Made by a program: the position numbers and the translations under genes. The notes below the pieces were generated by a model. It was not told where the DNA came from, searched no databases, and was given only the letters and a program-made list of their open reading frames with translations. A stretch of DNA of 56,145 nt, taken from assembly GCA_947476065.1 (NCBI GenBank), contig CANJPG010000015.1, positions 1 through 56,145 of the forward strand. Reading direction: 5' to 3'. The DNA comes from Fidelibacterota bacterium (GTDB lineage Bacteria; Pseudomonadota; Alphaproteobacteria; Rhodospirillales; Rhodospirillaceae). Every line of letters begins with the position of its first letter. The stretch's first letter is position 1. Below, piece after piece: positions 1-7,372 of the stretch.

Positions 1-271
1 CATTGTCCATCGCCAGGCTCTTCTCAATCACGAACCCCGTCACATAGGCCACGCTGGCCGCCTCGCCCATCTGCCACCACACCCAGCCTCCGAAGGCCAG
101 TCCCATTGAGATGTAAAATCCCGACAGCAAGAGGCTCTCCCGGACGCCGATCTCGCGCTGAGTGCGATGAAGCACCCCGAGATCGAGCGCGAGCAGGACG
201 ATGACTACGGCAAGAAAGGTCAGCCACATCCACAGCGGCGTACCAAGCCAGATGCCTTCGAGAAATGGCAT
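1..271 (-). CDS. TerC/Alx-family integral membrane protein, N-terminal part (cut by window edge)
   Basis: The minus strand is open from an ATG at 271 to the window edge, giving about 90 residues of the N-terminus. The product begins MPFLEGIWLGTPLW, has a first membrane helix around residues 13-31 ending in ALDLGVLHR, then REIGVRESLLLSGFYIS, a second helix with AFGGWVWW, and GFVIEKSLAMDN. This arrangement (acidic residue in helix 1, EIGVRE linker, E-K-S-L) is typical of the TerC/Alx family, membrane proteins linked to tellurite resistance and manganese or other metal handling. The start is supported by a GAGG ribosome site about 8 nt upstream. The substrate cannot be told, and whether the rest of the gene is intact lies outside the window. 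Confidence 0.85.
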   Translation of the reverse strand, partial: MPFLEGIWLGTPLWMWLTFLAVVIVLLALDLGVLHRTQREIGVRESLLLSGFYISMGLAFGGWVWWQMGEAASVAYVTGFVIEKSLAMDN

Positions 272-333
272 TCAATCCTCACTTCAATGACGTCAGATCC
301 ACGCGGGCTGCCGCACGGACAATTTGTTGGGGT

Positions 334-366
334 GGTGGGCGGAGAACGTTGTATTCGCCGCCCACC
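334..366. other. Strong hairpin in the TerC 5' region
   Basis: Arms GGTGGGCGG (334-342) and CCGCCCACC (358-366) are perfectly complementary over 9 bp, and GAA/TTC (344-346/354-356) pair inside, leaving a 7-nt loop. It lies between the DUF465 gene stop (373) and the TerC start (271), both minus strand. No T-run follows on either strand, so it is either a weak terminator of the upstream gene or an element in the TerC leader. Alx genes elsewhere carry leader riboswitches, but I do not see the yybP-ykoY consensus here. Confidence 0.5.
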
Positions 367-372
367 TAGAGA

Positions 373-555
373 TCATGCCGGTTGGTATTGTTTGATGTGG
401 CCGGCCAGGTGATCCTTTACGGCAAGCCGGAGCTTCTTGAGATACGAAAGCCTAAAGTGATTAGGATTTCGATGCTTTCGTTCCTGTGTAATTGCATCGT
501 CCAATTTGGATTTGACGACGAATAAGCGAAACTTCCGATAATCAAACGAGCGCAT
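373..555 (-). CDS. Small DUF465 (YdcH-like) protein
   Basis: A 60-residue, basic, helix-forming protein. The segment SKLDDAITQERKHRNPNHF followed by RLSYLKKLRLAVKDHL matches the DUF465 pattern: an amphipathic helix with D-x-x-I-x-x-E, then a (R)xPx turn, then L-K-K-x-(R/K)-L-x-x-K-D. The family has no settled function. The frame is open further upstream to 843, but the start at 555 is chosen because AGGAG precedes it by about 7 nt and the homology begins shortly after it. A second, longer member of the same type lies at 1226-1510, so the two may be related in origin. Confidence 0.7.
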   Translation of the reverse strand: MRSFDYRKFRLFVVKSKLDDAITQERKHRNPNHFRLSYLKKLRLAVKDHLAGHIKQYQPA

Positions 556-989
556 AGCTACTCTCCTATTGAGGTTGCAGGGCTCGGATGCAGCTCGGAG
601 GGGAGGGGCATAGAGAGACTTATGGACCCGGCACCGAGAGAACCCGATGCGGTCCGACATCGCAGACAATGAAATGAATGTCTGCCAGAGGGGCCCGGCC
701 CGCAAAATTACGTTATCAGGCGCGCAGGCCGCGTCAAGATAGCTTTGGAACCAGAATTGTAACGGGGTGTATCGGTTGGCTGTGCCGTTAAAGCCATTCG
801 TTACGCTTGAATTCCAAACGCACCTTCTATTTGGCCACATCATCTGAATCCTCCGGATCGCGCTGATTGAAATGTTATGGGAAGTGATGCATGCCGACGG
901 CTAAGTCGACAAACACGAGGCGTCGTTGGGTGAAATCATTGCGCACCTCATGGCCATTTCTCCCTTCGATCGCGCCTCCGCGGCTTTTT
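556..989. other. Stretch without a recognisable gene
   Basis: I see no supported gene here. Frames that run through it lack ribosome sites and family resemblance. Because it ends in an IS3 transposase scrap, it may be degraded mobile-element DNA. The promoter of the DUF465 gene at 373-555 should lie in its left part. Confidence 0.4.
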
Positions 990-1095
990 CTCGTCGCGCG
1001 ATGGCGCAAGCACTACAACACTATCCGGACGCACTCATCCCTGAACTACCGACCGCCCGCACCACAGACATCGGTGCCCGATATGCTCCATCTGG
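990..1095 (+). pseudogene. IS3-family transposase (OrfB) C-terminal fragment
   Basis: About 30 codons read RWRKHYNTIRTHSSLNYRPP followed by APQTS. This is the end of the DDE integrase domain of IS3-family OrfB proteins, where W-R-x-x-Y-N-x-x-R-P-H-S-x-L-x-Y-x-x-P is the standard pattern. The residues upstream in the same frame do not continue the transposase, no OrfA is present and no terminal inverted repeats were found. It is therefore a remnant of an old insertion, not an active element. Confidence 0.75.
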
Positions 1096-1225
1096 ATAGG
1101 ATCGTCGCAATGCAATTGTTTCTTTTTTGCTGGTCCAAAATATCCGTCAGGCCGCCGTCATGGGTATCAACGCGGGCGGTCTTAATTGCGTCCCAATAAA
1201 AACGCCACAACGCTGCTAAAGTGCG

Positions 1226-1510
1226 TCACCGCGTGGTGACAACGATAGGCCACCGAACCGTCTCGGCACCTCCAGGCTGGCGCTTTTGTAAGATCATGGA
1301 AAGACGGCGCAGTGCATCTTTGGTGCGCAGCCTAAGCCGTTTCAGGTGCTTGGCATAAGCTGGATTAAAGCTCGGCCCACGCTGTTCGGACCTGATCAGG
1401 CGCTCAAGTTTCCTGAGACGCGCAACAAGTTTGCTGAACCGGGCCGCAACTGCAAGGCCACGCAGGCGCGGCGCCGGATTTGCTGTTCGGTATGATAGGA
1501 TAACGGACAT
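1226..1510 (-). CDS. DUF465-like small basic protein
   Basis: A 94-residue, Arg/Lys-rich protein (MSVILSYRTANPAPRLRG...). Its middle, LVARLRKLERLIRSEQRGP then SFNPAYAKHLKRLRLRTKDAL, has the DUF465 shape: a first helix, a proline turn and a K-x-L-x-L-x-x-K-D second helix. That resembles the product of 373-555, with longer tails at both ends. GGAGGAGG ends 6 nt before the ATG at 1510; the frame extends upstream but without a better site. Function unknown. Assignment to DUF465 is by visual pattern only. Confidence 0.6.
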   Translation of the reverse strand: MSVILSYRTANPAPRLRGLAVAARFSKLVARLRKLERLIRSEQRGPSFNPAYAKHLKRLRLRTKDALRRLSMILQKRQPGGAETVRWPIVVTTR

Positions 1511-1558
1511 GGCAACCTCCTCCGATGCTGTTGTTGCGCACCTAAGATATCGCCGGCC

Positions 1559-1597
1559 ATAATTATTAAAATAGGACCCAGCGATAATTATTGATAA
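1559..1597 (-). promoter_or_regulatory. AT-rich promoter region with repeated ATAATTATT
   Basis: In front of the DUF465-like gene there is an AT-rich patch with two direct copies of ATAATTATT (1559-1567 and 1584-1592). The minus strand carries TTATCAATAA (1588-1597), a 10-mer also present at 2700-2709 in front of the LysR gene. It is the likely promoter/operator of the gene starting at 1510; no -35/-10 boxes are assigned. Confidence 0.35.
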
Positions 1598-1728
1598 AAA
1601 TAACTTATTGAATGAGGTGCGCAACGGGAACTCGACTTGGTCAAGTTTCACGGCCGCGTGCAGTAAACATCGCAATCGCGGATGGGGCTTACTCAGTTCC
1701 TAGCGCAGCAGAATTTGAGGCTTCGGAA

Positions 1729-2670
1729 CTAGATATGCTTGAGGTCCACAAATTCGGTTTTCCCCACCTCACGGATGACCTTTGTAATCATTGAGAGGCT
1801 TCGGGTGATACCCGAACGCTTTCTCCAGGCGATTGCTATGGTGCGGGAGACCGCCTGCCCTTTGAATGGAATTGCCTTAACTTCCCCTCGTTTCGAAATT
1901 TCAGCCTGAACGTACAGCGATGGAAGAAACGAAACGCCGAGCCCCATGCCGACCATGTAGTTAATGGTATCGAGACTGGTGCCCTCGTACTCGTGGGCGA
2001 GTTCTGCGCCAACGTCAGCGCATATGGACTTGATCTGGTCATACAGAAGGTACTGTGGCGACGGCGCCAGCACTTTTAGACCCGAAAGATCTGAAGCGTC
2101 GACCATAGAATTTCCGGCGAGCTTATGGTCCTTCGCCACAACGAGATAGAGTGGTTCGACAAACAAGCGAGTAACCGTAAGGTCTCCCGATGTGAGCGGC
2201 AGGGGTGATAAAATGAGATCGTGATGGCCGTAAATCAAATCCGCATTCAACTCCTGCGGCGCGCCCTCACGAACGTATAGCTTGAGGTCTGGATACCGTC
2301 GATGCAGGCGCTTGACGATTTGAGGAAGAATGTAGGGGCCAAGGGTAGGTGAGGTTCCCAGGCGCAGCGTGCCGAGTAGACCGTCCTGAGCGCGAGCGGC
2401 CACGGCGAGGTCGCAGACCTCCTGTACATCAACGAGAATTCTACGCGCTCGATCGGCAATTTCGCGCCCACCTGGTGTCAGCTTTACGCCAGAGCGCCCC
2501 CGCTCAGCCAATTTAATACCCAGCGTGGCTTCAAGATTACTGAATTGCATGCTGAGTGATGGCTGCGATACTCCAAGGGTTTCTGCGGCCAGTCCAAAGT
2601 GCCGAACATCATCGAGAGCGACCAGGCACTGGAGTTGACGTAAGCTGGGAAATCGATCTTGCGTGGACAT
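1729..2670 (-). CDS. LysR-family regulator, OxyR-like, lacking the peroxidatic cysteine
   Basis: 313 residues from the chosen ATG at 2670, where AAGGG sits 7 nt upstream; an in-frame ATG at 2685 has no ribosome site. The N-terminal winged helix (SLRQLQCLVALDDVRHFGLA, VSQPSLSMQFSNLE) and the effector domain follow OxyR closely, including TLGPYILP and the SLDTINYMVGMGLGVSFLP segment. OxyR senses peroxide with Cys199 and Cys208. In a gap-free alignment of that loop the first position is Leu and the second Cys is kept (YLLYDQIKSIC). It is therefore an OxyR-type protein that cannot form the classical disulfide and probably responds to another signal. It is divergent to the small genes at 2787 and 3115. 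Confidence 0.85.
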   Translation of the reverse strand: MSTQDRFPSLRQLQCLVALDDVRHFGLAAETLGVSQPSLSMQFSNLEATLGIKLAERGRSGVKLTPGGREIADRARRILVDVQEVCDLAVAARAQDGLLGTLRLGTSPTLGPYILPQIVKRLHRRYPDLKLYVREGAPQELNADLIYGHHDLILSPLPLTSGDLTVTRLFVEPLYLVVAKDHKLAGNSMVDASDLSGLKVLAPSPQYLLYDQIKSICADVGAELAHEYEGTSLDTINYMVGMGLGVSFLPSLYVQAEISKRGEVKAIPFKGQAVSRTIAIAWRKRSGITRSLSMITKVIREVGKTEFVDLKHI

Positions 2671-2699
2671 CTTGGCACCCTTCATTCAATAAGCAAATA

Positions 2700-2736
2700 T
2701 TATCAATAAATGCGGGTTAGGCATATTTCATTTATT
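2700..2736. promoter_or_regulatory. Inverted repeat between LysR gene and divergent gene, candidate operator
   Basis: AATAAATG (2705-2712) and CATTTATT (2729-2736) form a perfect 8-bp inverted repeat with 16 bp between, in the 116-bp divergent gap. LysR proteins commonly bind such sites beside their own gene. TTATCAATAA (2700-2709) overlaps the left arm and recurs near 1590. Confidence 0.4.
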
Positions 2737-2786
2737 TCTGCCGAGGATACCTTAGGAGGGCGACAACAACATCTAAGGAGATTGTC

Positions 2787-3071
2787 ATGGCCAATACCAT
2801 GCACGCCGAAAACCGCCGCTCTAGGGAAGATGCTAGAAAAACGTTTTGCTGTGTTTTTCTAGATGGCGGCGATCAGCGCACCATCGACTTGCTTGCTCCG
2901 GACGTCTATGCCGCGGCGCACCGGGCGATGTCTCAAATATCGGCGCGCTGCAGCAGGATAGACTTTGAGGACGATGACGGCCGCTTGCACGTGGGAAGGG
3001 CGTCCCGGTGGGAGCCGGCAACCGGCCGCCTGCGGGTCTTTTCGAACGCTGGCCCCGCCTTCAGCACGTAG
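2787..3071 (+). CDS. Hypothetical small protein
   Basis: 94 residues, MANTMHAENRRSREDARK..., with a cysteine pair (FCCVF) and an acidic stretch (DFEDDDGRL). AAGGAG lies 6-7 nt before the ATG, a strong ribosome site, and the gene starts right after the divergent LysR regulator, which supports it as a real and probably LysR-controlled gene. No signal peptide, membrane segment or known domain is visible. Function unknown. Confidence 0.55.
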   Translation: MANTMHAENRRSREDARKTFCCVFLDGGDQRTIDLLAPDVYAAAHRAMSQISARCSRIDFEDDDGRLHVGRASRWEPATGRLRVFSNAGPAFST

Positions 3072-3114
3072 CCAAGCACAGCCTCAGAAACCCCTATTTC
3101 TCTGGGAGAAGAAC

Positions 3115-3222
3115 ATGACCATTGCACTTTTGTACCAAGTTTTGCTCGCCGCCATCGCGTTAGTCTGGGCCACCTGGATTATCATGGAAGTCAAAGACGA
3201 CGCGGGGATTTTGAAACCGTAG
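3115..3222 (+). CDS. 35-residue single-helix membrane protein
   Basis: MTIALLYQVLLAAIALVWAT then WIIMEVKDDAGILKP: one hydrophobic helix covering residues 3-23 and a short charged tail. GGGAGAAG precedes the ATG by a few nucleotides. It starts 43 nt after the 2787-3071 gene and is followed by hairpins at 3250-3290 and 3334-3358, so the two probably form one transcript. Single-helix proteins of this size often attach to larger membrane complexes; the partner is not evident. Function unknown. Confidence 0.55.
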   Translation: MTIALLYQVLLAAIALVWATWIIMEVKDDAGILKP

Positions 3223-3249
3223 AACAGTCGGCACTCCGAAAGACCTCTA

Positions 3250-3290
3250 CCCCGGCCATAGGCGGGTGAGTGCTGCCCATATGGCCGGGG
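3250..3290. other. Long perfect inverted repeat, hairpin
   Basis: CCCCGGCCAT (3250-3259) and ATGGCCGGGG (3281-3290) pair over 10 bp around a 21-nt loop. No T-run follows. It lies between the 35-residue gene and the terminator at 3334-3358 and may stabilise the 3' end of that transcript. Confidence 0.5.
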
Positions 3291-3333
3291 ATTGAGCACC
3301 AGGTAACGGATAAGCGCTGGATATCACTATACC

Positions 3334-3358
3334 CCCGGTGTTCGTACCGGGCCTTTTT
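3334..3358 (+). terminator. Intrinsic terminator
   Basis: CCCGGT (3334-3339), loop GTTCGT, ACCGGG (3346-3351), then CC and five T (3354-3358). It ends the short plus-strand transcript of 2787-3222 and abuts the stop codon of the converging LysR gene. Confidence 0.75.
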
Positions 3359-4274
3359 ATTTGAGCGTGCGCCAACTGGCCCGCGTCAGATGCTTGGCGA
3401 GAAAGTCACTCAGCACCGTGATGCGCGCGGGTTTCGGTCCGCCGGGCGGCGTGACCAGGTGTAAGCCGCCCGATGGCACAGTCCAGTCGGTGAGGATTTT
3501 CACCACGCGGCCGTCGGCTAGGGCATCGCCCAGGATGAACTCCGGCAGCACGGCGATGCCCACGCCGGCCAGGAGCGCTGGCACCATGGCATCGCCATTG
3601 TTCACACGATACCGCCCATTGGGCCGCACCGCCGCGTCTTCGCCTCTGGCATTCTTGAAATGCCAAGTGTCGGCGGTCGCGAGATAGGCATAGGTCAGGC
3701 ACACATGATCGGCGATGTGCAGTGGATGGGTCGGGCGGCCGTGCTTTTTCAAATAGCCGGGTGCGGCGACGACAAAGCGGTCCATCGCGCATAACCGGCG
3801 TGCGACCAGCGACGAATCCGGCATGGCGGCAATGCGCACCGCCATGTCGAAGCCTTCGCCGATGATATCCACGCTGGCGTCGCTGAGGTGCAGGTCAACC
3901 GACACCTCGGGATAAGCCGCCAGGAACTCCGGTAGCACTGGCGCGATCCAGCGCAGGCCAAAGGACATGGGCGCGGCCAGGCGCACCAATCCGCGCGGCG
4001 TGGCAGACGTGGCGAGCACGTCACTCTCGGCCGCTTCGCCCTCCTGCAGGATGTGCGCGGCCCGCTCCGTCAGCTGCTTGCCGGCGTCGGTCAGGGCCAG
4101 CCGGCGCGAGGTGCGATTTAACAGGCGGGTGCCTAAGCGCTGCTCCAGGCGGGTCACGGCCTTGGACACCGTGGCCTTGGACAGCTGAAGGTCCGCCGCC
4201 GCTCCGGCAAAGGAGCGCAGCTCTACCACCTTGGCAAATATAGCTAATCCTTCGAGGTCCGGGAGTTTTGGCAT
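3357..4274 (-). CDS. LysR-family transcriptional regulator (CrgA/DsdC-like group)
   Basis: 305 residues, normal LysR length. The N-terminal HTH reads LEGLAIFAKVVELRSFAGAA then LQLSKATVSKAVTRLEQRLG, with RLLNRTSRRLALTDAG. The effector-domain signature GLVRLAAPMSFGLRWIAPVL followed by LPEFLAAYPEVSVDL is typical of the large proteobacterial LysR group often found beside oxidoreductases. It is divergent to the SDR and pirin genes (4371, 5173), a recurrent LysR/SDR/pirin arrangement, so it most likely controls them. The ligand cannot be predicted. Confidence 0.9.
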   Translation of the reverse strand: MPKLPDLEGLAIFAKVVELRSFAGAAADLQLSKATVSKAVTRLEQRLGTRLLNRTSRRLALTDAGKQLTERAAHILQEGEAAESDVLATSATPRGLVRLAAPMSFGLRWIAPVLPEFLAAYPEVSVDLHLSDASVDIIGEGFDMAVRIAAMPDSSLVARRLCAMDRFVVAAPGYLKKHGRPTHPLHIADHVCLTYAYLATADTWHFKNARGEDAAVRPNGRYRVNNGDAMVPALLAGVGIAVLPEFILGDALADGRVVKILTDWTVPSGGLHLVTPPGGPKPARITVLSDFLAKHLTRASWRTLK

Positions 4275-4370
4275 ATAAAGGGAAACAATGAGTTTCAGTT
4301 GTTTCTATTTATGAACCATCCCGGCTGGCCTATCAAGTGCGGGTCAAACACACCCAATCAGGAGGTCACC

Positions 4371-5123
4371 ATGAGCAACGGCAAGACACTTCACGGCAAA
4401 GTCGCCCTCGTCACGGGCGGTGCACGCGGTATCGGCGCGGCTTCCGCCAGAGCATTGGCCGACGAAGGTGCGGACGTCGCCATCAGCTATTCGGCCTCGG
4501 CCGATCGTGCCACGGCGCTCGTCAAGGAACTGGAAGCGAAAGGCGTGCGCGCAGCCGCGTTCAAAGCCGACCAGGCAGACTCAGCCGCGGTTACTAAGCT
4601 GGTGAACGACGTCGTCGCCAAGTTTGGCCGTCTCGACATCCTAGTGAACAACGCCGGTGTGGCGGTGCAGACGCCCATCGACAACAAGGATGCGGACCTC
4701 GCCGCCCTAGATCGCCAGGTCGCGATTAACTACACCGGGGTCATGGCGGGCATCCGGGCTGCGGCCCAGGTGATGGGCGAGGGCGGGCGCATCATCTCGA
4801 TGAGCTCTGGCCTCGCCGTGCGCACGTTCCCGGGCACGGCAGACTATTCAGCAACCAAGGCCGCTATCGTCGGCTACACCAAAGCCGCTGCCCGCGACCT
4901 CGGCCCGCGCAAGATCACCGTGAACGCGCTGCAGATCGGTTCGATTGCGACTGACATGAATCCGGAAGACGGCCCGTCCGCCGACTTCCAGCGCAGCGCC
5001 AACGCGCTGGGGCGTTACGGACGCCCGGAAGAGATCGCCGGGGCGGTAGTGTTTCTTGCGAGCCCGGCGGCGTCATTTGTCACCGGCAGTATGATGGCGG
5101 TCGACGGCGGCTTCGGCGCCTAA
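4371..5123 (+). CDS. Short-chain dehydrogenase/reductase (SDR)
   Basis: 250 residues from the ATG at 4371, preceded by AGGAGG; an in-frame ATG at 4299 has no such site. Classical SDR with cofactor loop TGGARGIG (residues 15-22), NNAG at 93-96, catalytic Ser near 145 (ISMSSG), Tyr159 and Lys163 (YSATK), and the C-terminal SFVTGSMMAVDGGFGA. The family reduces or oxidises carbonyl/hydroxyl groups with NAD(P)H; it resembles 3-oxoacyl-ACP reductase but is more likely a stand-alone enzyme. The pirin gene follows after 49 nt, probably as an operon. Confidence 0.93.
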   Translation: MSNGKTLHGKVALVTGGARGIGAASARALADEGADVAISYSASADRATALVKELEAKGVRAAAFKADQADSAAVTKLVNDVVAKFGRLDILVNNAGVAVQTPIDNKDADLAALDRQVAINYTGVMAGIRAAAQVMGEGGRIISMSSGLAVRTFPGTADYSATKAAIVGYTKAAARDLGPRKITVNALQIGSIATDMNPEDGPSADFQRSANALGRYGRPEEIAGAVVFLASPAASFVTGSMMAVDGGFGA

Positions 5124-5172
5124 CTGGAAAAAATTGAACTGCGACCTTAGATCATCGCAAAGGAGAACCAAC

Positions 5173-5871
5173 ATGATTGAACGCAGACCCTTCAATACCC
5201 TCGGCGGCGCCAACCACGGCTGGCTGAACGCCAAGCATCACTTCGCCTTCGCCGAATACTTCGATCCGACGCGTGTGCACCATGGTGCGCTGCGCGTCTG
5301 GAACGACGACGAAATCGCGCCGGAAACCGGCTTCCCGCCGCATCCGCACAAGAACATGGAGATCATCACCTATGTGCGCAAAGGGGCGATCACCCACGAA
5401 GACAGCCTTGGCAACAAAGGCCGCACGGAAGCTGGCGACGTCCAGGTGATGAGCGCTGGTACCGGCATCCGTCACGCCGAGTACAATCTGGAAAAGGAAG
5501 CCACGACCCTCTTCCAGATCTGGATCGTGCCGACCAAAGACGGGGGAGCGCCGTCGTGGGGGGCCAAGCCGTTCCCCAAAGGCGACCGCTCCGGCAAGTT
5601 TGTCACCTTGGCCAGCGGTTTCGCCGAGGACAGGGACGCGCTGCCCATCCGCACCGATGCTCGCGTGCTGGGCGCGACGATGAAGGCCGGAGAAGTAATC
5701 GAGTACCCGCTGGGGGCCGCGCGCAAAGGCTACCTGGTGCCGGCCGTGGGCGCTGTGGAAGTCAACGGCGTGCGTATCAATCACCGCGACGGCGCAGCGA
5801 TTTCGGACGAAGGTGCGCTGACCATCAAGGCGCTCGAAGACGCCGAAGTGGTCATGGTGGATGCGGCGTAA
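5173..5871 (+). CDS. Pirin family protein (YhhW-like, cupin)
   Basis: 232 residues from the ATG at 5173 (AAGGAG upstream). N-terminal cupin with FPPHPHKNMEIITYV and SAGTGIRHAEYN: His57, His59, His101 and Glu103 are the expected four metal ligands, in the same numbering as E. coli YhhW, which has quercetin dioxygenase activity in vitro. A C-terminal pirin domain follows (VLGATMKAGEVIEYPL). Probably a cytoplasmic iron-binding dioxygenase or redox sensor co-transcribed with the upstream SDR. The natural substrate is unknown. Confidence 0.93.
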   Translation: MIERRPFNTLGGANHGWLNAKHHFAFAEYFDPTRVHHGALRVWNDDEIAPETGFPPHPHKNMEIITYVRKGAITHEDSLGNKGRTEAGDVQVMSAGTGIRHAEYNLEKEATTLFQIWIVPTKDGGAPSWGAKPFPKGDRSGKFVTLASGFAEDRDALPIRTDARVLGATMKAGEVIEYPLGAARKGYLVPAVGAVEVNGVRINHRDGAAISDEGALTIKALEDAEVVMVDAA

Positions 5872-6153
5872 GTGAATGAATGGCTACCCCGGCTCGCGTC
5901 AGCGGGTCGGGGCGCGCTGCGCGTCAGTATCTGTAGCGCATGATGTTGGCGGGTCAACCGCTGCAGATCCGCTGGTGACTTAAAAGCGACCCACACTATC
6001 GCCTGTTAAACCACCATCCTTACCAAACGGACGTGGTCTTACAGTCATATGCGGCCTCCAAAGTTGGTGCGCCACCATGGCGCAATCGCTTCTGGAGTCT
6101 TGAATAGATTTATGGCTGTTCAAGTCAAGGCGCGGGCCGTTGCCTATCCGCGC

Positions 6154-6740
6154 CTAAAAGCCGGTGTATCTCGGTTGTCCCGCCAACTTCATGCGCGGCC
6201 CCTTGAGACAGCGCACGAATTCCTCGAGATACAGCAGCGCATTGATCGGGCTGACCAGCAGCCACAGCGCCAAATACCACGTCGGCAACGGGACTTCCCG
6301 CCAGCGCAGGGAATAGTCCGCCGTCTCCTGGCCCAATCCAAACAGCGCGGCGAACTGTCCACCGTGGGTGATCAGCACGATCACCACCAGGGCCATGGGA
6401 ACCGCAGTGAGGTAATCGTGGACGCGCTCCTTGGCGTGGATTTCGCGTTTGGGCGCGGCGTAGCCGACATCGATGCCGGTGGTAATCTCGTGCGCCACTA
6501 AGCGACAATGATTAGGCATAGGATCGAAGCGTTGATCTCAAGGAAGAGGCCTGCCAGCACGGCTGCACCAGCCTGTCCCACCATCAACAAATGGAGGATG
6601 GATTCCCGCCAGCCCGAGGTGAACTCGATATTTGTGCGCCGGTGATGCCGCCAATCGAGGAAACCCAGCATCAGCCACGCTGGCAGCAGGATGCCTAGGG
6701 TGAGAAGGCCGGCGACTTGGCGCAGGTCGGTGTCTTGCAT
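6154..6740 (-). pseudogene. Frameshifted multi-helix membrane protein
   Basis: Two minus-strand frames join into one protein. The first, from MQDTDLRQVAGLLTLGILLP at 6740, ends in ILCLIIVA at 6498. The second resumes as HEITTGIDVGYAAPKREIHA at about 6495 and ends at 6154 in RMKLAGQPRYTGF. The joined product has about four hydrophobic helices, a TPXEXXVHDYL-like loop (AKERVHDYLTAVP) and PLPTWYLALWL. I recognise the layout as a conserved bacterial inner-membrane protein of unknown role. A shift near 6498 breaks it; sequence error cannot be excluded. The start at 6740 has only a weak ribosome site. Confidence 0.65.
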
Positions 6741-6891
6741 GCCCTTAGAACGCGAGGCGGACGCGGGAGTTCCGTGCAGCGCAAATCTCGCGTGACGTGC
6801 AGCTCTCCACATATGGGTGCAATACGCGATCTTGGCGAAACTTATTACGCCACAGCACGTTTTTCACTGCATGCAATAGCAGGAGGACGTG

Positions 6892-7323
6892 ATGAAAAAA
6901 CTTACCACGCTCATGATCGGAACGGCCGCACTGACGCTCAGCGGTATGGCCATCGCCGCACCGGCGTCGCCAATCACGACTGAGTACAGCAAGATCAAAT
7001 CCATCGACAATTACGCTGGCGACACCACCGTGTTTCTCGAAAAGAACCCGGCCGGCTGCGAGCAGGGCTTCTGGATGCGCCCGACGCAGGCAGGTTTCGA
7101 AGGCAAGCTTAAGATGCTCGAGAACGCCGCGCACCAGAACAGCCGTATCCGCATCGTCGAGGACGGTGCCGACCTCTGGAAACAGCTTGAAGAACGCAAT
7201 TGCCGTTTGGATACGGTAATGGCCGAGCCGGTCGCCAACATCGGCACCAAAGCCGATACCGACGGCGAGCCTCCCATTGATGTTCGCAAAGAACGCGAAG
7301 ACGAGGCCAAGCGCGAGCAATAG
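6892..7323 (+). CDS. Exported hypothetical protein
   Basis: 143 residues from the ATG at 6892, with AGGAGG 5 nt upstream (a GTG just before it is less likely). Clear Sec signal peptide MKKLTTLMIGTAALTLSGMA with cleavage after AIA near residue 22. The mature part contains a single cysteine pair (NPAGCEQGF and ERNCRLD) that could form a disulfide in the periplasm, and ends in a charged tail EREDEAKREQ. The reading frame continues after the TAG for 15 sensible codons (ALEASQPPPTVKLPQ) to a TAA, suggesting a recent amber mutation. No domain recognised. Confidence 0.7.
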   Translation: MKKLTTLMIGTAALTLSGMAIAAPASPITTEYSKIKSIDNYAGDTTVFLEKNPAGCEQGFWMRPTQAGFEGKLKMLENAAHQNSRIRIVEDGADLWKQLEERNCRLDTVMAEPVANIGTKADTDGEPPIDVRKEREDEAKREQ

Positions 7324-7372
7324 GCTCTCGAAGCCTCGCAGCCGCCGCCGACCGTCAAGCTGCCGCAGTAAA

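Noticed and set aside
334-366. Manganese (yybP-ykoY) riboswitch before the TerC gene
   Set aside because: A hairpin is present but the conserved internal loops of this riboswitch were not found.
373-843. Long 156-residue version of the DUF465 gene
   Set aside because: The first 96 residues lack family resemblance, and a proper ribosome site exists only before the ATG at 555.
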